A DNA stretch of 64,000 nucleotides from Salibacterium qingdaonense. Lineage in GTDB: Bacteria; Bacillota; Bacilli; Bacillales; Marinococcaceae. The stretch lies in NCBI RefSeq assembly GCF_900114715.1, contig NZ_FOTY01000010.1:1-64000 (forward strand), read 5' to 3'. The notes under the pieces are model-generated. The model made no database searches and was not told the DNA's origin. It saw only the letters and a list, made by a program, of their open reading frames with translations. Below are positions 17,462-26,769 of the stretch, one piece after another. Position 1 is the first letter of the stretch; each line of letters opens with the position of its first letter. Both the position numbers and the translations under genes were made by a program.

Positions 17462-17479
17462 ACACGTATCCAATCCATG

Positions 17480-17553
17480 CTCTGCTGCGCTCTTCTCTGC
17501 TATTCTCATCACTCTCTGCTCTACTCTTCTCATGTACTGGCTATTCTAATCTA
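17480..17553 (-). promoter_or_regulatory. TRAP-binding (G/U)AG triplet array in the trp leader
   Basis: On the minus strand about twelve GAG or TAG triplets occur, most with 2-base spacers. Their plus-strand first bases are 17551, 17546, 17541, 17529, 17524, 17519, 17514, 17505, 17500, 17495, 17490 and 17480, a 5-base period with a few skipped registers. This is the layout of the B. subtilis trp leader bound by the 11-mer TRAP. The TRAP gene mtrB is in this window at 26770-26985. Confidence 0.88.
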
Positions 17554-17558
17554 TCTTT

Positions 17559-17588
17559 ATCTTACCGGTTTTCTTTTCGTTTTGTCAA
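17559..17588 (-). promoter_or_regulatory. trp operon promoter within the end of aroH
   Basis: TTGACA (17583-17588) and TAAGAT (17559-17564) lie 18 bp apart on the minus strand. The -35 is inside the aroH coding sequence, so transcription would begin at the start of the TRAP triplet array. Confidence 0.7.
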
Positions 17589-17945
17589 CTCTAAATCCGG
17601 ACGCAGGGTGACTGCGTCATTTAAGTAAACGTGATTGACTTCTTGCTGCATGGCTTCGGTCTCTGCCGTCATCATCACCCGTATACAAAGCGGCAGACTT
17701 TCCGGAACCGGTATTTCCTGTGCACACATCACCGGTACAAACTGCCACCCATCAATTAATCTAGTCGCTTTTGCCGGAAATGCTGCATCAAGGTCCTCTG
17801 TTACCGTAAACCATATGTGGGACACACTTTCAGGGAACATATGATTTTCCTTGATCATTTTTTCCAAAAGTCGTTTCGTGCTGCTTACAATCTGCTCCTC
17901 GGTATTCTTCTTCACCGTCGTCGCTCCGCGTACTCCTCTAATCAT
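17562..17945 (-). CDS. aroH: Chorismate mutase, AroH type
   Basis: Converts chorismate to prephenate. The 127-aa protein is the small trimeric AroH fold; the N-terminal MIRGVRGATTV with its active-site Arg, the following charged helix and the central RVMM segment match the family. ATG 17945 overlaps the aroB stop by 8 bases and has AAAGGGGG upstream. It feeds tyrA and hisC further down the same block. Confidence 0.93.
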   Translation of the reverse strand: MIRGVRGATTVKKNTEEQIVSSTKRLLEKMIKENHMFPESVSHIWFTVTEDLDAAFPAKATRLIDGWQFVPVMCAQEIPVPESLPLCIRVMMTAETEAMQQEVNHVYLNDAVTLRPDLELTKRKENR

Positions 17946-19035
17946 CCCGGCATTCCCCCTTTTTCATTTCTGACAACAGATGAAGGATGTCGCGTTCCTC
18001 CACATTTGCAAGAAATGGTTTCCCAGGGGAGGCAGCCAGTACAAACGTCAATTCGCCGGCTCGTGCTTTTTTATCACTTTTCATCGTTTCAACGAGTGCA
18101 GCCGGTTCAAAAGCAGCCGGTGCTTCCACCGGATACCCGAGTGCTTTAAACCACGCGGTTTCCGCGGCAGTATCCCACTCTGAATACTGAAGATAATTGC
18201 TTACTTTCATCGCAAAAATCATTCCTGCTGCAACAGCTTCCCCGTGGGTTAAGTCTTTATAACCCGATGCTTTTTCCAGTGCGTGGCCGAGCGTGTGGCC
18301 GAAATTAAGAAATGCGCGCACCCCTGCTTCGCGTTCATCTTCTTTGACTATATCAGCTTTCACAGTCATGGATTGTTTCAGAAACTGTTTCAGGGAGTCT
18401 TTTTTCATATCCTCCGTGTTTTGAACTTCCGTTCTGAGGCGGACCAGAAGATCCGGGTCTTTAATAACGGCATGCTTAATCATCTCGGCAAATCCGGAAC
18501 GCCATTCCTTGTCGGGAAGAGAAGCAAGGGTGTCTGTGTCATACAGCACGGCTTCCGGCTGATGAAACGCCCCAATGAGATTTTTTCCTAGAGGGTGATT
18601 AATGCCTGTCTTTCCTCCTACACTGCTGTCCTGGGCAAGCAGGGTTGTGGGCATCTGTACAAAGGATATTCCTCTCATATATGTAGCAGCAGCAAACCCT
18701 GCAAGATCACCAACCATTCCGCCGCCAAGTGCCAAAATGACAGAATGCCGGTCGAGACGGGCATTGATACAGGCTGTCATCACCTGATCGTACCCTTCCA
18801 GCGATTTAGAGTGTTCTCCTGCCTGCAGCGTGTGAATATGAACCGAAAGCAGCGGTTCCAGTGAATCACGCACCGTTTCTGCATAAAGTGGTGCTGTGTT
18901 GGAATCACTGATAATCAGCGCCCGGCTCTTTCCTTCCAGTACAGAGGCCAAAAGCTCTGCACTCCGGTGCAGCAGACCTTCTCCTATATATACCGGGTAC
19001 TCCCTGCTTGACGTATCAATAATCAACTGCTCCAC
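17938..19035 (-). CDS. aroB: 3-Dehydroquinate synthase
   Basis: Second step of the shikimate pathway. The 365-aa NAD- and metal-dependent enzyme shows the GGGMVGDLAGFAA and PTTLLAQDSSVGGK motifs and the zinc-ligand histidine in FGHTLGHALE. The start is GTG 19035, sharing one base with the aroC stop codon and preceded by GAGGGA; this matches the usual N-terminus better than the longer frame to 19053. Confidence 0.95.
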   Translation of the reverse strand: MEQLIIDTSSREYPVYIGEGLLHRSAELLASVLEGKSRALIISDSNTAPLYAETVRDSLEPLLSVHIHTLQAGEHSKSLEGYDQVMTACINARLDRHSVILALGGGMVGDLAGFAAATYMRGISFVQMPTTLLAQDSSVGGKTGINHPLGKNLIGAFHQPEAVLYDTDTLASLPDKEWRSGFAEMIKHAVIKDPDLLVRLRTEVQNTEDMKKDSLKQFLKQSMTVKADIVKEDEREAGVRAFLNFGHTLGHALEKASGYKDLTHGEAVAAGMIFAMKVSNYLQYSEWDTAAETAWFKALGYPVEAPAAFEPAALVETMKSDKKARAGELTFVLAASPGKPFLANVEERDILHLLSEMKKGECRDD

Positions 19036-20207
19036 TAAAAATCCCTCGCCCATTCTTTGTGCTGTTCTACCGCCTGCTTCACAGCGTCCACTCTGTCAGA
19101 ACCGAACATATCCAGTACCGCAGCAGCCACTTCAAATGAAATCACATTTTCCATCACAACCGAAGCTGCCGGTACAGCACAGCTGTCCGACCGTTCGATG
19201 CTTGCGTTGAAAGGCTCCTTCGTCTCAATATCAACGCTCTGAAGAGGTTTATACAGTGTCGGAATAGGTTTCATGACTCCCTGGATGATTACGGGCATCC
19301 CATTGGTCATTCCACCTTCAAATCCACCCAGGTTATTTGTTTTTCGGTAATAACCGGTTGCAGCATCCCAGGCTATCTCGTCATGCACCCTGCTTCCCGG
19401 CATCCCTGCTGCATCAAAACCGATGCCGACCTCGACGCCTTTAAACGCGTTAATGCTGACGACAGCGCCCGCTATTTTGGAATCGAGCTTCCTGTCATAT
19501 TGAACGTGACTCCCCATCCCTACCGGCACTCCACTGATTACAGTCTGCACGACTCCACCAATGGAATCACCGTTTGCTTTCGCGTCATCAATCGCTTGTT
19601 TCATTTTTTCCGCGGCATCCTCGTCAAGACAGCGCACCGGGGAGGCTTCCGACCGTTCCTTGAGATCCAGCATGTTTTCGTATTCTACTTTTTCCGCCTC
19701 GATTCCCCCGATTTCAAGAACCTGTCCTCCAACATCCATACCCAGCGTGTGCAGAACTTTTTTGGCAAGAGCTCCTGCACACACCCGGGATGTCGTCTCC
19801 CGGGCCGAGGAACGTTCGAGCACATTACGGAGGTCACGGTGTCCATATTTAACAGCGCCGTTTAAGTCAGCATGCCCGGGTCTTGGACGGCTGATCCGGC
19901 GTTTTACGTTCTGCTCTTCCTCTTCAGATAAAGGAGCCGTTCCCATAATTCCGGTCCAGGACTGGTAGTCTTTATTTTCCACTACCATCGTAATGGGGGC
20001 TCCAGTCGTACGGCCGTGACGGACGCCGCTCATAAACTGTACCTTATCTTTTTCAATCTGCATGCGCCGGCCGCGTCCGTAACCACCCTGGCGGCGCCGG
20101 AGCTCTTTGTTGATATCTTCTTCCACAAGCTCCATACCCGCCGGCACGCCTTCCACAATCGTAGTTAACTGGGGACCATGCGATTCTCCAGCTGTTAAGT
20201 ATCTCAT
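19035..20207 (-). CDS. aroC: Chorismate synthase
   Basis: Forms chorismate from EPSP with reduced FMN. The 390-aa protein begins [14 protein letters not shown] and carries the [12 protein letters not shown] and RPGHADLNG motifs. ATG 20207 has AAGGAG upstream; the open frame to 20258 is not needed. The B. subtilis locus name is aroF. It opens the aroC-aroB-aroH part of the aromatic block; its promoter was not clearly identified, though a TATCAT-like -10 is seen around 20260-20270. Confidence 0.96.
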   Translation of the reverse strand: MRYLTAGESHGPQLTTIVEGVPAGMELVEEDINKELRRRQGGYGRGRRMQIEKDKVQFMSGVRHGRTTGAPITMVVENKDYQSWTGIMGTAPLSEEEEQNVKRRISRPRPGHADLNGAVKYGHRDLRNVLERSSARETTSRVCAGALAKKVLHTLGMDVGGQVLEIGGIEAEKVEYENMLDLKERSEASPVRCLDEDAAEKMKQAIDDAKANGDSIGGVVQTVISGVPVGMGSHVQYDRKLDSKIAGAVVSINAFKGVEVGIGFDAAGMPGSRVHDEIAWDAATGYYRKTNNLGGFEGGMTNGMPVIIQGVMKPIPTLYKPLQSVDIETKEPFNASIERSDSCAVPAASVVMENVISFEVAAAVLDMFGSDRVDAVKQAVEQHKEWARDF

Positions 20208-20316
20208 GTTCGTATTCCACTCCTTTTTCCGTATTCTCTCTTTCGTGCTTTTATGCATTAAATGATAACATATTTACAGACGCTTGTGTCGGGAAATACA
20301 CATACGTTTCATGCTT

Positions 20317-21141
20317 TTATATATCTTTTGTTTTTTTATAAAAAAATGTATCTTCTGTTTCAAATCCGAACTGTTCCGGGTTGAAAATCTGTTCTGTACT
20401 TCCGACAAAAAGGATACCGCCTGATTTCAGCGCTCTATTAAATTTCCTGTAAATCTCCCGTTTCGCTTCATCGGTGAAATATATCAGAACATTCCGGCAT
20501 ATAATAATATCAAAGCCGGTTTCATATGTATCAGCAAGCAGATTATGTTTTCGAAACGTTACGTTACGTTTAACATCGTCTGTGATGCGCGAGCCTGTCT
20601 CCTCCTTTGTAAAATACCGGTTAATCACCGGGGTGGAAAGTTCTTTCAGCGCCCTTTCCGTGTACAGTCCAGCTTCCGCCCGTTTTAATATAACATCATC
20701 AATATCGGTAGCTGTAATACTGTAATCCTTTACCGAGTTGTTTTCTTTCAGGATTATCGACATCGTATACGGCTCTTCTCCTGTTGAACAGGCAGCCGAC
20801 CATATTTTCAGACGGGAAGACTGTTTCAGAAGACGAGGCAGAATAACTTCGGTCAACACGTCCCAACGTTTTGAATTACGGTAAAATTCAGATACGTTTA
20901 TCGTCATGCGCTCCAGAAACTTTTCAAGAACAGATTCATCTTTACTGATACCTCTATTAAAAAAGTCATGGAAGTTTTGATATCCGCGTTTCTCATAAAA
21001 CGAGGTCAGACGCCGTTTCATCTGCGCTTCTTTATAGAGCGACAAATCAATGCCAGTCTTTGTTTTTACGTCCCTCTTAAATCTCTCGTAATCGGACTCC
21101 GTTCCGGTACGGAGTCCAGATTTTTCTTCTTTTTCACTCAT
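20317..21141 (-). CDS. cheR: Chemotaxis receptor methyltransferase CheR
   Basis: Methylates glutamates of methyl-accepting chemotaxis proteins using SAM. The 274-aa protein has the N-terminal helical CheR domain (to about residue 85) and the SAM-binding domain with WSAACSTGEEPY and CRNVLIYF. ATG 21141 is preceded by AAAGAGGG. The place between ndk and aroC is the same as in B. subtilis, where it is also isolated from other chemotaxis genes. Confidence 0.95.
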   Translation of the reverse strand: MSEKEEKSGLRTGTESDYERFKRDVKTKTGIDLSLYKEAQMKRRLTSFYEKRGYQNFHDFFNRGISKDESVLEKFLERMTINVSEFYRNSKRWDVLTEVILPRLLKQSSRLKIWSAACSTGEEPYTMSIILKENNSVKDYSITATDIDDVILKRAEAGLYTERALKELSTPVINRYFTKEETGSRITDDVKRNVTFRKHNLLADTYETGFDIIICRNVLIYFTDEAKREIYRKFNRALKSGGILFVGSTEQIFNPEQFGFETEDTFFYKKTKDI

Positions 21142-21250
21142 GTGGGTGCCCTCTTTCACTTTCTAAATCATGCTGTTATTGTATCATGACATTCAGTAGG
21201 TGAATAGTCCGCAGATAAAGAGCCTTTCTCTGGTTTTCCATACAAAAAAG

Positions 21251-21327
21251 AGCAACGAAAAATGCCGAACGATTTTAAAAAATCGTTCGGCATTTTTCTG
21301 AATGATAAAGGTTTTGTCCCGGACTCT
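21251..21327 (-). repeat. Repeat family, short copy C (left end only), ndk terminator
   Basis: Read on the minus strand, 77 bp match the left end of copy A: the terminal AGAGTC(C/T)GGGACAAAACC, a short variable stretch, then the GCCGAACGATT hairpin (21258-21297) with T-tract. It starts 10 bp after the ndk stop codon. The rest of the long element is absent. Confidence 0.8.
21258..21297 (-). terminator. Terminator of ndk (hairpin of repeat copy C)
   Basis: Nearly identical to the hairpin at 1083-1122: a stem of about 17 bp flanked by A- and T-tracts, following the ndk stop by 40 bp. Confidence 0.8.
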
Positions 21328-21337
21328 CCGTAAACTT

Positions 21338-21781
21338 TTATACCCAATCTGCTACATGCTTTTCATAGGATTGTATCTCACTTTTGTCAAAAAACAGGTC
21401 AATTTCACGTGCTGCACTTTCCGGGGAATCGGAACCATGAATGACGTTCATCCCGACCTGTACGGCGTAATCGCCGCGGATTGTACCGGGAGCAGCTTCG
21501 GCCGGATTGGTTGCCCCCATCATTTTGCGGGCTTCGGCGATGACGTTCTCCCCTTCCCAGACCATCGCAAACACAGGACCGGATGTAATAAACGATATCA
21601 GGCTGTCAAAAAACGGCTTGTCCTTTAATTCGTCATAATGTTTTTCCGCCATTTCTCCCGGGATGGACATTAACTTTGCTGCTGCCAGGGTGTAGCCCTT
21701 GTTTTCAAAGCGCTGCACGATGTCCCCGACAAGATTCCGCTGTACGCCGTCCGGTTTCACCATAATAAACGACTGTTCCAT
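21338..21781 (-). CDS. ndk: Nucleoside diphosphate kinase
   Basis: Transfers the gamma-phosphate of ATP to nucleoside diphosphates through a phosphohistidine. The 147-aa protein has the [11 protein letters not shown] start and the catalytic His in [11 protein letters not shown] 21781 has AAAGAGGG 6 bp upstream; ATG 21787 abuts that site. It is the last gene of the hep cluster, as in B. subtilis. Confidence 0.97.
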   Translation of the reverse strand: MEQSFIMVKPDGVQRNLVGDIVQRFENKGYTLAAAKLMSIPGEMAEKHYDELKDKPFFDSLISFITSGPVFAMVWEGENVIAEARKMMGATNPAEAAPGTIRGDYAVQVGMNVIHGSDSPESAAREIDLFFDKSEIQSYEKHVADWV

Positions 21782-21872
21782 CTTCATCCCTCTTTCTTAT
21801 GTAATCGTTTTCTGAACCCGTCTGATTATATCAAACACTGAAAGCGTTAGCAACTTCCATTACATAAGGTCT

Positions 21873-22844
21873 TCAGCTGTTTCGGCTTCCAATATAGGAA
21901 GCAATATCCAGAAGAGATTTTTTGGCTGAAATATCCTCCAGACCGTCCAGGGAACGAAATGCTTTCTGCAAATACTGTCTGCTCAAGGTTTTGGAGTATT
22001 CAATGCCGCCGGATTGGTTGATCATATCCAGAAGTGGAGATATGTCCCCGGGATCATCCCCTGATCTCCCGATAATGCGGTTGATTTCTTCCCGGCAGAA
22101 CGAGTCATGATGCATCGCATATAAAGCCGGAAGAGTGACATTTCCCTGCCGCAGGTCGCCTCCGGCCGGTTTACCCAGTTCCTTTTCCGTCCCTGTGAAA
22201 TCGAGGATATCATCAATAATCTGATAGGACATACCAACGTTATATCCATAGTAGTAGAGACGGTTTTGATCTTCACGTGACGCTCCCGCACTGATGGCCC
22301 CCAGCTGACAGCTTACTGCTATCAAAAGCGCGGTTTTACGCTTGATGCGGCGCAGATAGGTTTTGAAGTTCTGATCCCAGTTATACTGATCACGTATCTG
22401 CTCTATTTCACCCAGACACATTTCCATCATCGCATTGGAAATCACCCGGTGAATCGTTTCATTTTCAAAAAACGAGGCCTTTTCAATCGCTTTCGCAAAA
22501 ATGTAATCCCCTGTGTACATTGCAACCCGGTTGTCCCACCTCGCCTTGATCGTTTTGCTGCCCCGGCGGAGATCCGCATCATCAATGACATCGTCATGAA
22601 CGAGAGATGCCATGTGGATCAACTCAAGAGCTGCAGCAATATGTTTAACACGGTCTATTTCATACTGTCCAAATTTTGCACTAAGCAGCACAAATACCGG
22701 CCGGATCCGCTTTCCCCCTGAATGAAGGAGGTGCAAAGACGCTTCCTGAAGTACCGGATGATCAGCTTCCACCGCACGTTCAAGTTCTGATTCTATTTTT
22801 TTTATATCCGGCTTGAGAAACATGTACAGATCGGCCAACTTCAT
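21873..22844 (-). CDS. hepT: Heptaprenyl diphosphate synthase, catalytic subunit HepT
   Basis: Catalytic component of the heterodimeric prenyl synthase that makes the menaquinone-7 side chain. The 323-aa protein has both Asp-rich motifs, DDVIDD near residue 84 and DDILD near 210, plus GGKRIRP. ATG 22844 is preceded by AAGGTGA; the frame to 22892 overlaps mqnA and is not needed. HepS, the partner, is encoded about 3 kb upstream with four quinone genes between. Confidence 0.95.
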   Translation of the reverse strand: MKLADLYMFLKPDIKKIESELERAVEADHPVLQEASLHLLHSGGKRIRPVFVLLSAKFGQYEIDRVKHIAAALELIHMASLVHDDVIDDADLRRGSKTIKARWDNRVAMYTGDYIFAKAIEKASFFENETIHRVISNAMMEMCLGEIEQIRDQYNWDQNFKTYLRRIKRKTALLIAVSCQLGAISAGASREDQNRLYYYGYNVGMSYQIIDDILDFTGTEKELGKPAGGDLRQGNVTLPALYAMHHDSFCREEINRIIGRSGDDPGDISPLLDMINQSGGIEYSKTLSRQYLQKAFRSLDGLEDISAKKSLLDIASYIGSRNS

Positions 22845-22855
22845 GATATTCACCT

Positions 22856-23719
22856 TCAAAATAAGTATTGCACCTCGTTTCCGGCTGCCCATAACGGAAT
22901 ATGGTTTACGGGGGTCTTCAAAAAACCGTATTTGTACAGAAGTTCAAAATAATAAAGCAATCCTTCTTTTTCTTTGTCCCGAAAATCATAATGCAGTCCG
23001 CGGAAATAGTCATCCCAGAATGAAAGGGTTCCGCCATGCTCCTTTTGCACATCCTGCACCATCTGTTCAAAGCAGCTGTGAAGTGAAAGAGCCTTGCTGT
23101 AGTGAAAGGCTTTGAACAGAGTTTTTATTATGCTCTGGTCCTTTTGAGCAGCTGCGTTGCGCACAGCAAACACCGCATACGTCATGGGGAGTCCGGTGTG
23201 TTGGTACCACAACTCGCCCAGATCATAGCAAAAGAAGGATCGGTCCGGACTCCAGGATTCACGAATCGCATCGTCCCCTATTAATAAAAAGGCGTCATGC
23301 TCCATTTTCATTGTTTTCGGATCAGGATGCATCGTCTCATAATTAATGTGTGTTAAATTATAAAATTCTGCGAGGATAATTTTCAGCAGGTGGACTGAAG
23401 TTGCGCTCGAAGAGGTGAGAGCAATCGAACTGCCTTCAAGCTTATCAATCTCTTTTTTGGAAAAAAAGAGAATGGATCCTACTTTTCCGTATGAGGAAAC
23501 AGATAAGTCCGGAAACAGTTCCAGTTCTTCAGCATTTTCCCCGTAGGCGAAGGAGGAAATACCTGCTGCATCAATCGAGCCCTCTTTTATACCTGCATTC
23601 AGCTCGGCAGGCACCTTCGGGTAAAATAAGCATCCCTGGGTTTCCAGTTCCCTTTTATCAAGAAAATGAAAAGCAGGAATAATGTTTGTATAAGAAATTT
23701 CACCGATTCTAATGCTCAC
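22856..23719 (-). CDS. mqnA: MqnA-family chorismate dehydratase (futalosine pathway)
   Basis: By family, converts chorismate to 3-enolpyruvyl-benzoate, the first step of the futalosine route to menaquinone. The 287-aa protein has the typical start RIGEISYTNIIPAF, the SSFAYGEN and LTSSSATSVHLLK motifs and the DLGELWYQHTGLPM(T)YAVF block shared with periplasmic-binding-like MqnA and MqnD. The start is uncertain: GTG 23719 overlaps the ubiX stop as GTGA, while the frame extends to 23734. B. subtilis uses the menF/D/B route and has no such gene here. The other mqn genes are outside the window. Confidence 0.85.
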   Translation of the reverse strand: MSIRIGEISYTNIIPAFHFLDKRELETQGCLFYPKVPAELNAGIKEGSIDAAGISSFAYGENAEELELFPDLSVSSYGKVGSILFFSKKEIDKLEGSSIALTSSSATSVHLLKIILAEFYNLTHINYETMHPDPKTMKMEHDAFLLIGDDAIRESWSPDRSFFCYDLGELWYQHTGLPMTYAVFAVRNAAAQKDQSIIKTLFKAFHYSKALSLHSCFEQMVQDVQKEHGGTLSFWDDYFRGLHYDFRDKEKEGLLYYFELLYKYGFLKTPVNHIPLWAAGNEVQYLF

Positions 23720-24318
23720 TTTTTCTGCCCCCATCTCGTAAATAAAGCGTGCCCCACACCAAGACTGTCCAGAATTTTGCCGGCTACAAAATTAATCAAG
23801 TCGTCCTTTGTCTCAGGAAGGTGATAAAAACCCGGCATTGCCGGTACAATCAGAGCCCCGTTTTTCTCTGCTTTGGACAGATTTTCAAGATGAATACCGT
23901 GCAGCGGGGTTTCTCTTGGCACAAGAAGGAGCGGTCGTTTTTCCTTGAGCTGTACATCCGCCGCCCTCTCAATTAAATTCCCTGAAATGCCGTTTGCAAT
24001 CTTGGATAATGTTCCCATAGAGCATGGAGAGACAATCATTCCATCGGTATGATGAGAACCACTTGCGATTGGGGCTTTGAAGTCCTGGAGTTCATGCATC
24101 ACCCATTGTTCGCTGTTGTATCCGGCAAACAGCTTCCGCACACACTCCTCTCTATCTGTCGTATCAAGGAGTAGTTCTTCCCGGAAAACCTGCCATCCTG
24201 CCTCGCTGACCAAAAAATGAACATAATGCCCCTGTCTCAGCAGTTCTTCTGTGATACGGATGCCGTATACTGCTCCACTGGCACCAGTAATAGCTACAGT
24301 AAATGTTTTTACAGTCAT
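23716..24318 (-). CDS. ubiX: UbiX-family flavin prenyltransferase
   Basis: Makes prenylated FMN, the cofactor of UbiD-type decarboxylases. The 200-aa flavoprotein starts with VAITGASGAVYGIR and has the SPCSMGTLSKIANGI and LVPRETPLH motifs. Next to mqnA and a UbiA prenyltransferase it probably serves the decarboxylase acting on the naphthoate intermediate of the futalosine pathway; that role is inferred from context. ATG 24318 overlaps the preceding stop as ATGA. Confidence 0.9.
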   Translation of the reverse strand: MTVKTFTVAITGASGAVYGIRITEELLRQGHYVHFLVSEAGWQVFREELLLDTTDREECVRKLFAGYNSEQWVMHELQDFKAPIASGSHHTDGMIVSPCSMGTLSKIANGISGNLIERAADVQLKEKRPLLLVPRETPLHGIHLENLSKAEKNGALIVPAMPGFYHLPETKDDLINFVAGKILDSLGVGHALFTRWGQKK

Positions 24319-25175
24319 AACAGCATGTCCCCAATTGTGAAAAACAGCATGACAAAGCTGATGACCCCGTTCATCGGGAAGAAAGCCACCCCTACCCTGG
24401 ACAGATCATTGGGTTTCACGATGGAGTGTTCATAGGTCATCACAACACCGGCAATCAGAACGCCCGCCAGATACACCCAGGACAGCGGCGAAAGAAAATG
24501 CAGAGACAATAACGCTAGAAAACTGATGCAGTGAAAAAGTCTCGCCGCCATCAAAGCTTTTGGAACGCCGAACCGGGAAGGAATGGAATGAATGCCTTCT
24601 TCATCGTCATGCTCTTTATCCTGTGTGGCGTAAATGACATCAAAGCCCGCAATCCAGAATGCTACAGCAAGAAAAAGCAGTAATGCTTCCGGACGAAGAG
24701 TTCCGGTTGCACCAACCCATCCTCCGAGCGGTGCAATGGCTATCGTTACACCAAGAAAGATGTGACAGAGCCAGGTAAACCGCTTTGTATAAGAATAAAA
24801 TGTCAAAAAAAACACCGCCGCCGGAAGAAGATAAACCGACAACATGTTAAGTTGAAAAGCTGCTGTCACTAAAACAAGTAGTGATACAGCGATAAACAAT
24901 ATACTTTGATTCATGGAAATCAACCCGGCCGGAATCGCACGTCCGGCTGTCCGCGGGTTTCGTTTGTCAATGCGGGCATCAATAACACGGTTCATCGTCA
25001 TGGCAGCACTTCTCGCCCCTACCATGGCAAGAGTTATCCATACCCATTCCCCAATGGCGGGCCATGTCCCTTCCACCATTAAACTTCCAAGTACCGCCCC
25101 GAGAAAAGCAAACGGAAGGGCGAATACGGTATGCTCAAATTTGATCATTTCAAGTATGATTTTTACTTTTTTCAT
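24315..25175 (-). CDS. mqnP: UbiA-family polyprenyltransferase (MqnP-like)
   Basis: A 286-aa integral membrane prenyltransferase with about eight or nine helices. The first Asp-rich motif is in NRVIDARIDKRNPRTAGR and the second in DVIYATQDKEHD. In this setting it most likely attaches the heptaprenyl chain to dihydroxynaphthoate of the futalosine pathway, rather than acting on 4-hydroxybenzoate as automatic annotation would suggest. ATG 25175 has AAAGGAAG upstream. It lies between menG and ubiX. Confidence 0.87.
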   Translation of the reverse strand: MKKVKIILEMIKFEHTVFALPFAFLGAVLGSLMVEGTWPAIGEWVWITLAMVGARSAAMTMNRVIDARIDKRNPRTAGRAIPAGLISMNQSILFIAVSLLVLVTAAFQLNMLSVYLLPAAVFFLTFYSYTKRFTWLCHIFLGVTIAIAPLGGWVGATGTLRPEALLLFLAVAFWIAGFDVIYATQDKEHDDEEGIHSIPSRFGVPKALMAARLFHCISFLALLSLHFLSPLSWVYLAGVLIAGVVMTYEHSIVKPNDLSRVGVAFFPMNGVISFVMLFFTIGDMLL

Positions 25176-25198
25176 TTATGTACTTCCTTTCCAGTACT

Positions 25199-25906
25199 TC
25201 AGCTGCTCTTCAAAGCGGAATGGGAAGCAGCTGTTCCCATCGCAAACGACGTCACATCCACTTCACAAAATCCGGCTTCTGCGAACATAATCGTGAGGAG
25301 GTTCTTGTTAGGAAAGGCGGCGGTTGACTCTTGAAGCCAGGAATACTCCTCATAATTTCCTGCAAACAGTTTTCCTAAGCCGGGCATCATATAGCTGAAA
25401 TATACGGAATACATCCGCTTGAAACAGTTGTTTTCCGGTGTCGACGTCTCAAGACAGACCGCCCGTCCTCCTTTTTTAAGGACTCTGTGCATTTCGCGCA
25501 GCACCGTTGGATAATCCGCAGCGTTGCGCAGCCCAAAACCAATCGTAACATAATCGAATGATTCGTCGGGAAAAGGCAGATCCATCACATTCGCCTGAAG
25601 CAGTTCAACCTGGGAAAGTCCTTTTTGCTGTACCTTTTCCTGTCCGGTTTGAAGCATACTGCCACTAAAATCAACGCCTGTCACACTGCCGGCACTGCCC
25701 GTGGCTTCTGCAAGATCAATCGTCCATTCCGCGGTACCACAGCAAAGATCAAGTACTACGGCTCCTTGTTCCACATTCAGCGCCTCCATCGTTTTCTTTC
25801 TCCATGATTTATGAAGACGAAAGCTGATTACCGAGTTCATCAGATCGTATTTGTGGTGTATGTTTTCGAATACTTCATGTACTCGTTCTTCTTTTGTTCT
25901 ATTCAT
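25199..25906 (-). CDS. menG: Demethylmenaquinone methyltransferase
   Basis: Final step of menaquinone synthesis, C-methylation with SAM. The 235-aa class I methyltransferase has the YDLMNSVISFRLHKSWR motif, the SAM loop LDLCCGTAEWT and GFGLRNAADY of the UbiE/MenG family. It lies 17 bp after hepS. This step is common to both menaquinone routes. Confidence 0.95.
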   Translation of the reverse strand: MNRTKEERVHEVFENIHHKYDLMNSVISFRLHKSWRKKTMEALNVEQGAVVLDLCCGTAEWTIDLAEATGSAGSVTGVDFSGSMLQTGQEKVQQKGLSQVELLQANVMDLPFPDESFDYVTIGFGLRNAADYPTVLREMHRVLKKGGRAVCLETSTPENNCFKRMYSVYFSYMMPGLGKLFAGNYEEYSWLQESTAAFPNKNLLTIMFAEAGFCEVDVTSFAMGTAASHSALKSS

Positions 25907-25922
25907 GGAATTCCTGCCCCCG

Positions 25923-26729
25923 TTACTTAATCTCTGCTTTTATAAAATCGCGGGACCATGATGTCAGCACATTAAAGAGCAGCTCGTTTCCAATGGAAGT
26001 TGTTGTATGTAATTTTTGATGCAGTTCTTTTTGCAGCCTCGTGATATGATGGGTCAGCCACTGTTCTACACTTTGTGCCGGCCAGGAACCTGTCCATTCT
26101 ATTCCGCCTTCCAAAAACGCATGGATAGAATTCGCCGGGGCAGAAAGATAACAGCTTTCTTTTGGGTTCCGTTCATGAACAAGACGCTTTAACAGAAAAA
26201 AAGTCTCCGCAAGCGATCCGGCCTCAGGCTTCTGATAAAACGAAGCAATATTCTTTAAAAAAGCACCTTCCACTAATGCAAGCCGGGAGAGGAGCACCTC
26301 TTCGCTTTCATTTTCGCAGAAATGAAGGCTCATTTTTTCTTCGTTGATTTTTTGAATAGCATCACTGAATACAGGTATCACCTTGGCATGGACATCTCTA
26401 TCGAGCATGCTGTGGTAAAGGCTGCTGAAAAAATCACCGGCCAGAACGGTCAGCTGCCGGGGCTTTTTACCGAGAAGTACTTCCTGACCTCCGGTTTCCA
26501 CCTTTTCATGGGTAACAAAGGCTGCCTGGACCAAAAGAGCCGATAATATCTGTTCTCTTTTTGCATCTGCAGAAAGAGGGGAATCCAAGAGCAGCTCCAT
26601 CATGAACAAAATATAATCATATTCGATACCGGCCTCTTCGATATATTCTTTTAAATATGGATGACTTGTCAGCTGCTTAAACTCGTGTTCAATTTTCTGC
26701 ACCTCTGCATCTTCATACAGCTCTTTCAT
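25923..26729 (-). CDS. hepS: Heptaprenyl diphosphate synthase, component I HepS
   Basis: A 268-aa helical non-catalytic partner of HepT that controls product chain length. The family is poorly conserved; assignment rests on length, the central HEKV..GGQEVLLGKKPRQLTVLAGDFFSSLYH block resembling a degenerate prenyl-synthase fold, and position between mtrB and menG as in B. subtilis. Confidence 0.88.
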   Translation of the reverse strand: MKELYEDAEVQKIEHEFKQLTSHPYLKEYIEEAGIEYDYILFMMELLLDSPLSADAKREQILSALLVQAAFVTHEKVETGGQEVLLGKKPRQLTVLAGDFFSSLYHSMLDRDVHAKVIPVFSDAIQKINEEKMSLHFCENESEEVLLSRLALVEGAFLKNIASFYQKPEAGSLAETFFLLKRLVHERNPKESCYLSAPANSIHAFLEGGIEWTGSWPAQSVEQWLTHHITRLQKELHQKLHTTTSIGNELLFNVLTSWSRDFIKAEIK

Positions 26730-26769
26730 ACTTGAGAGGCCCCCCGATCTATTAAAATTTTCCGCTTTA

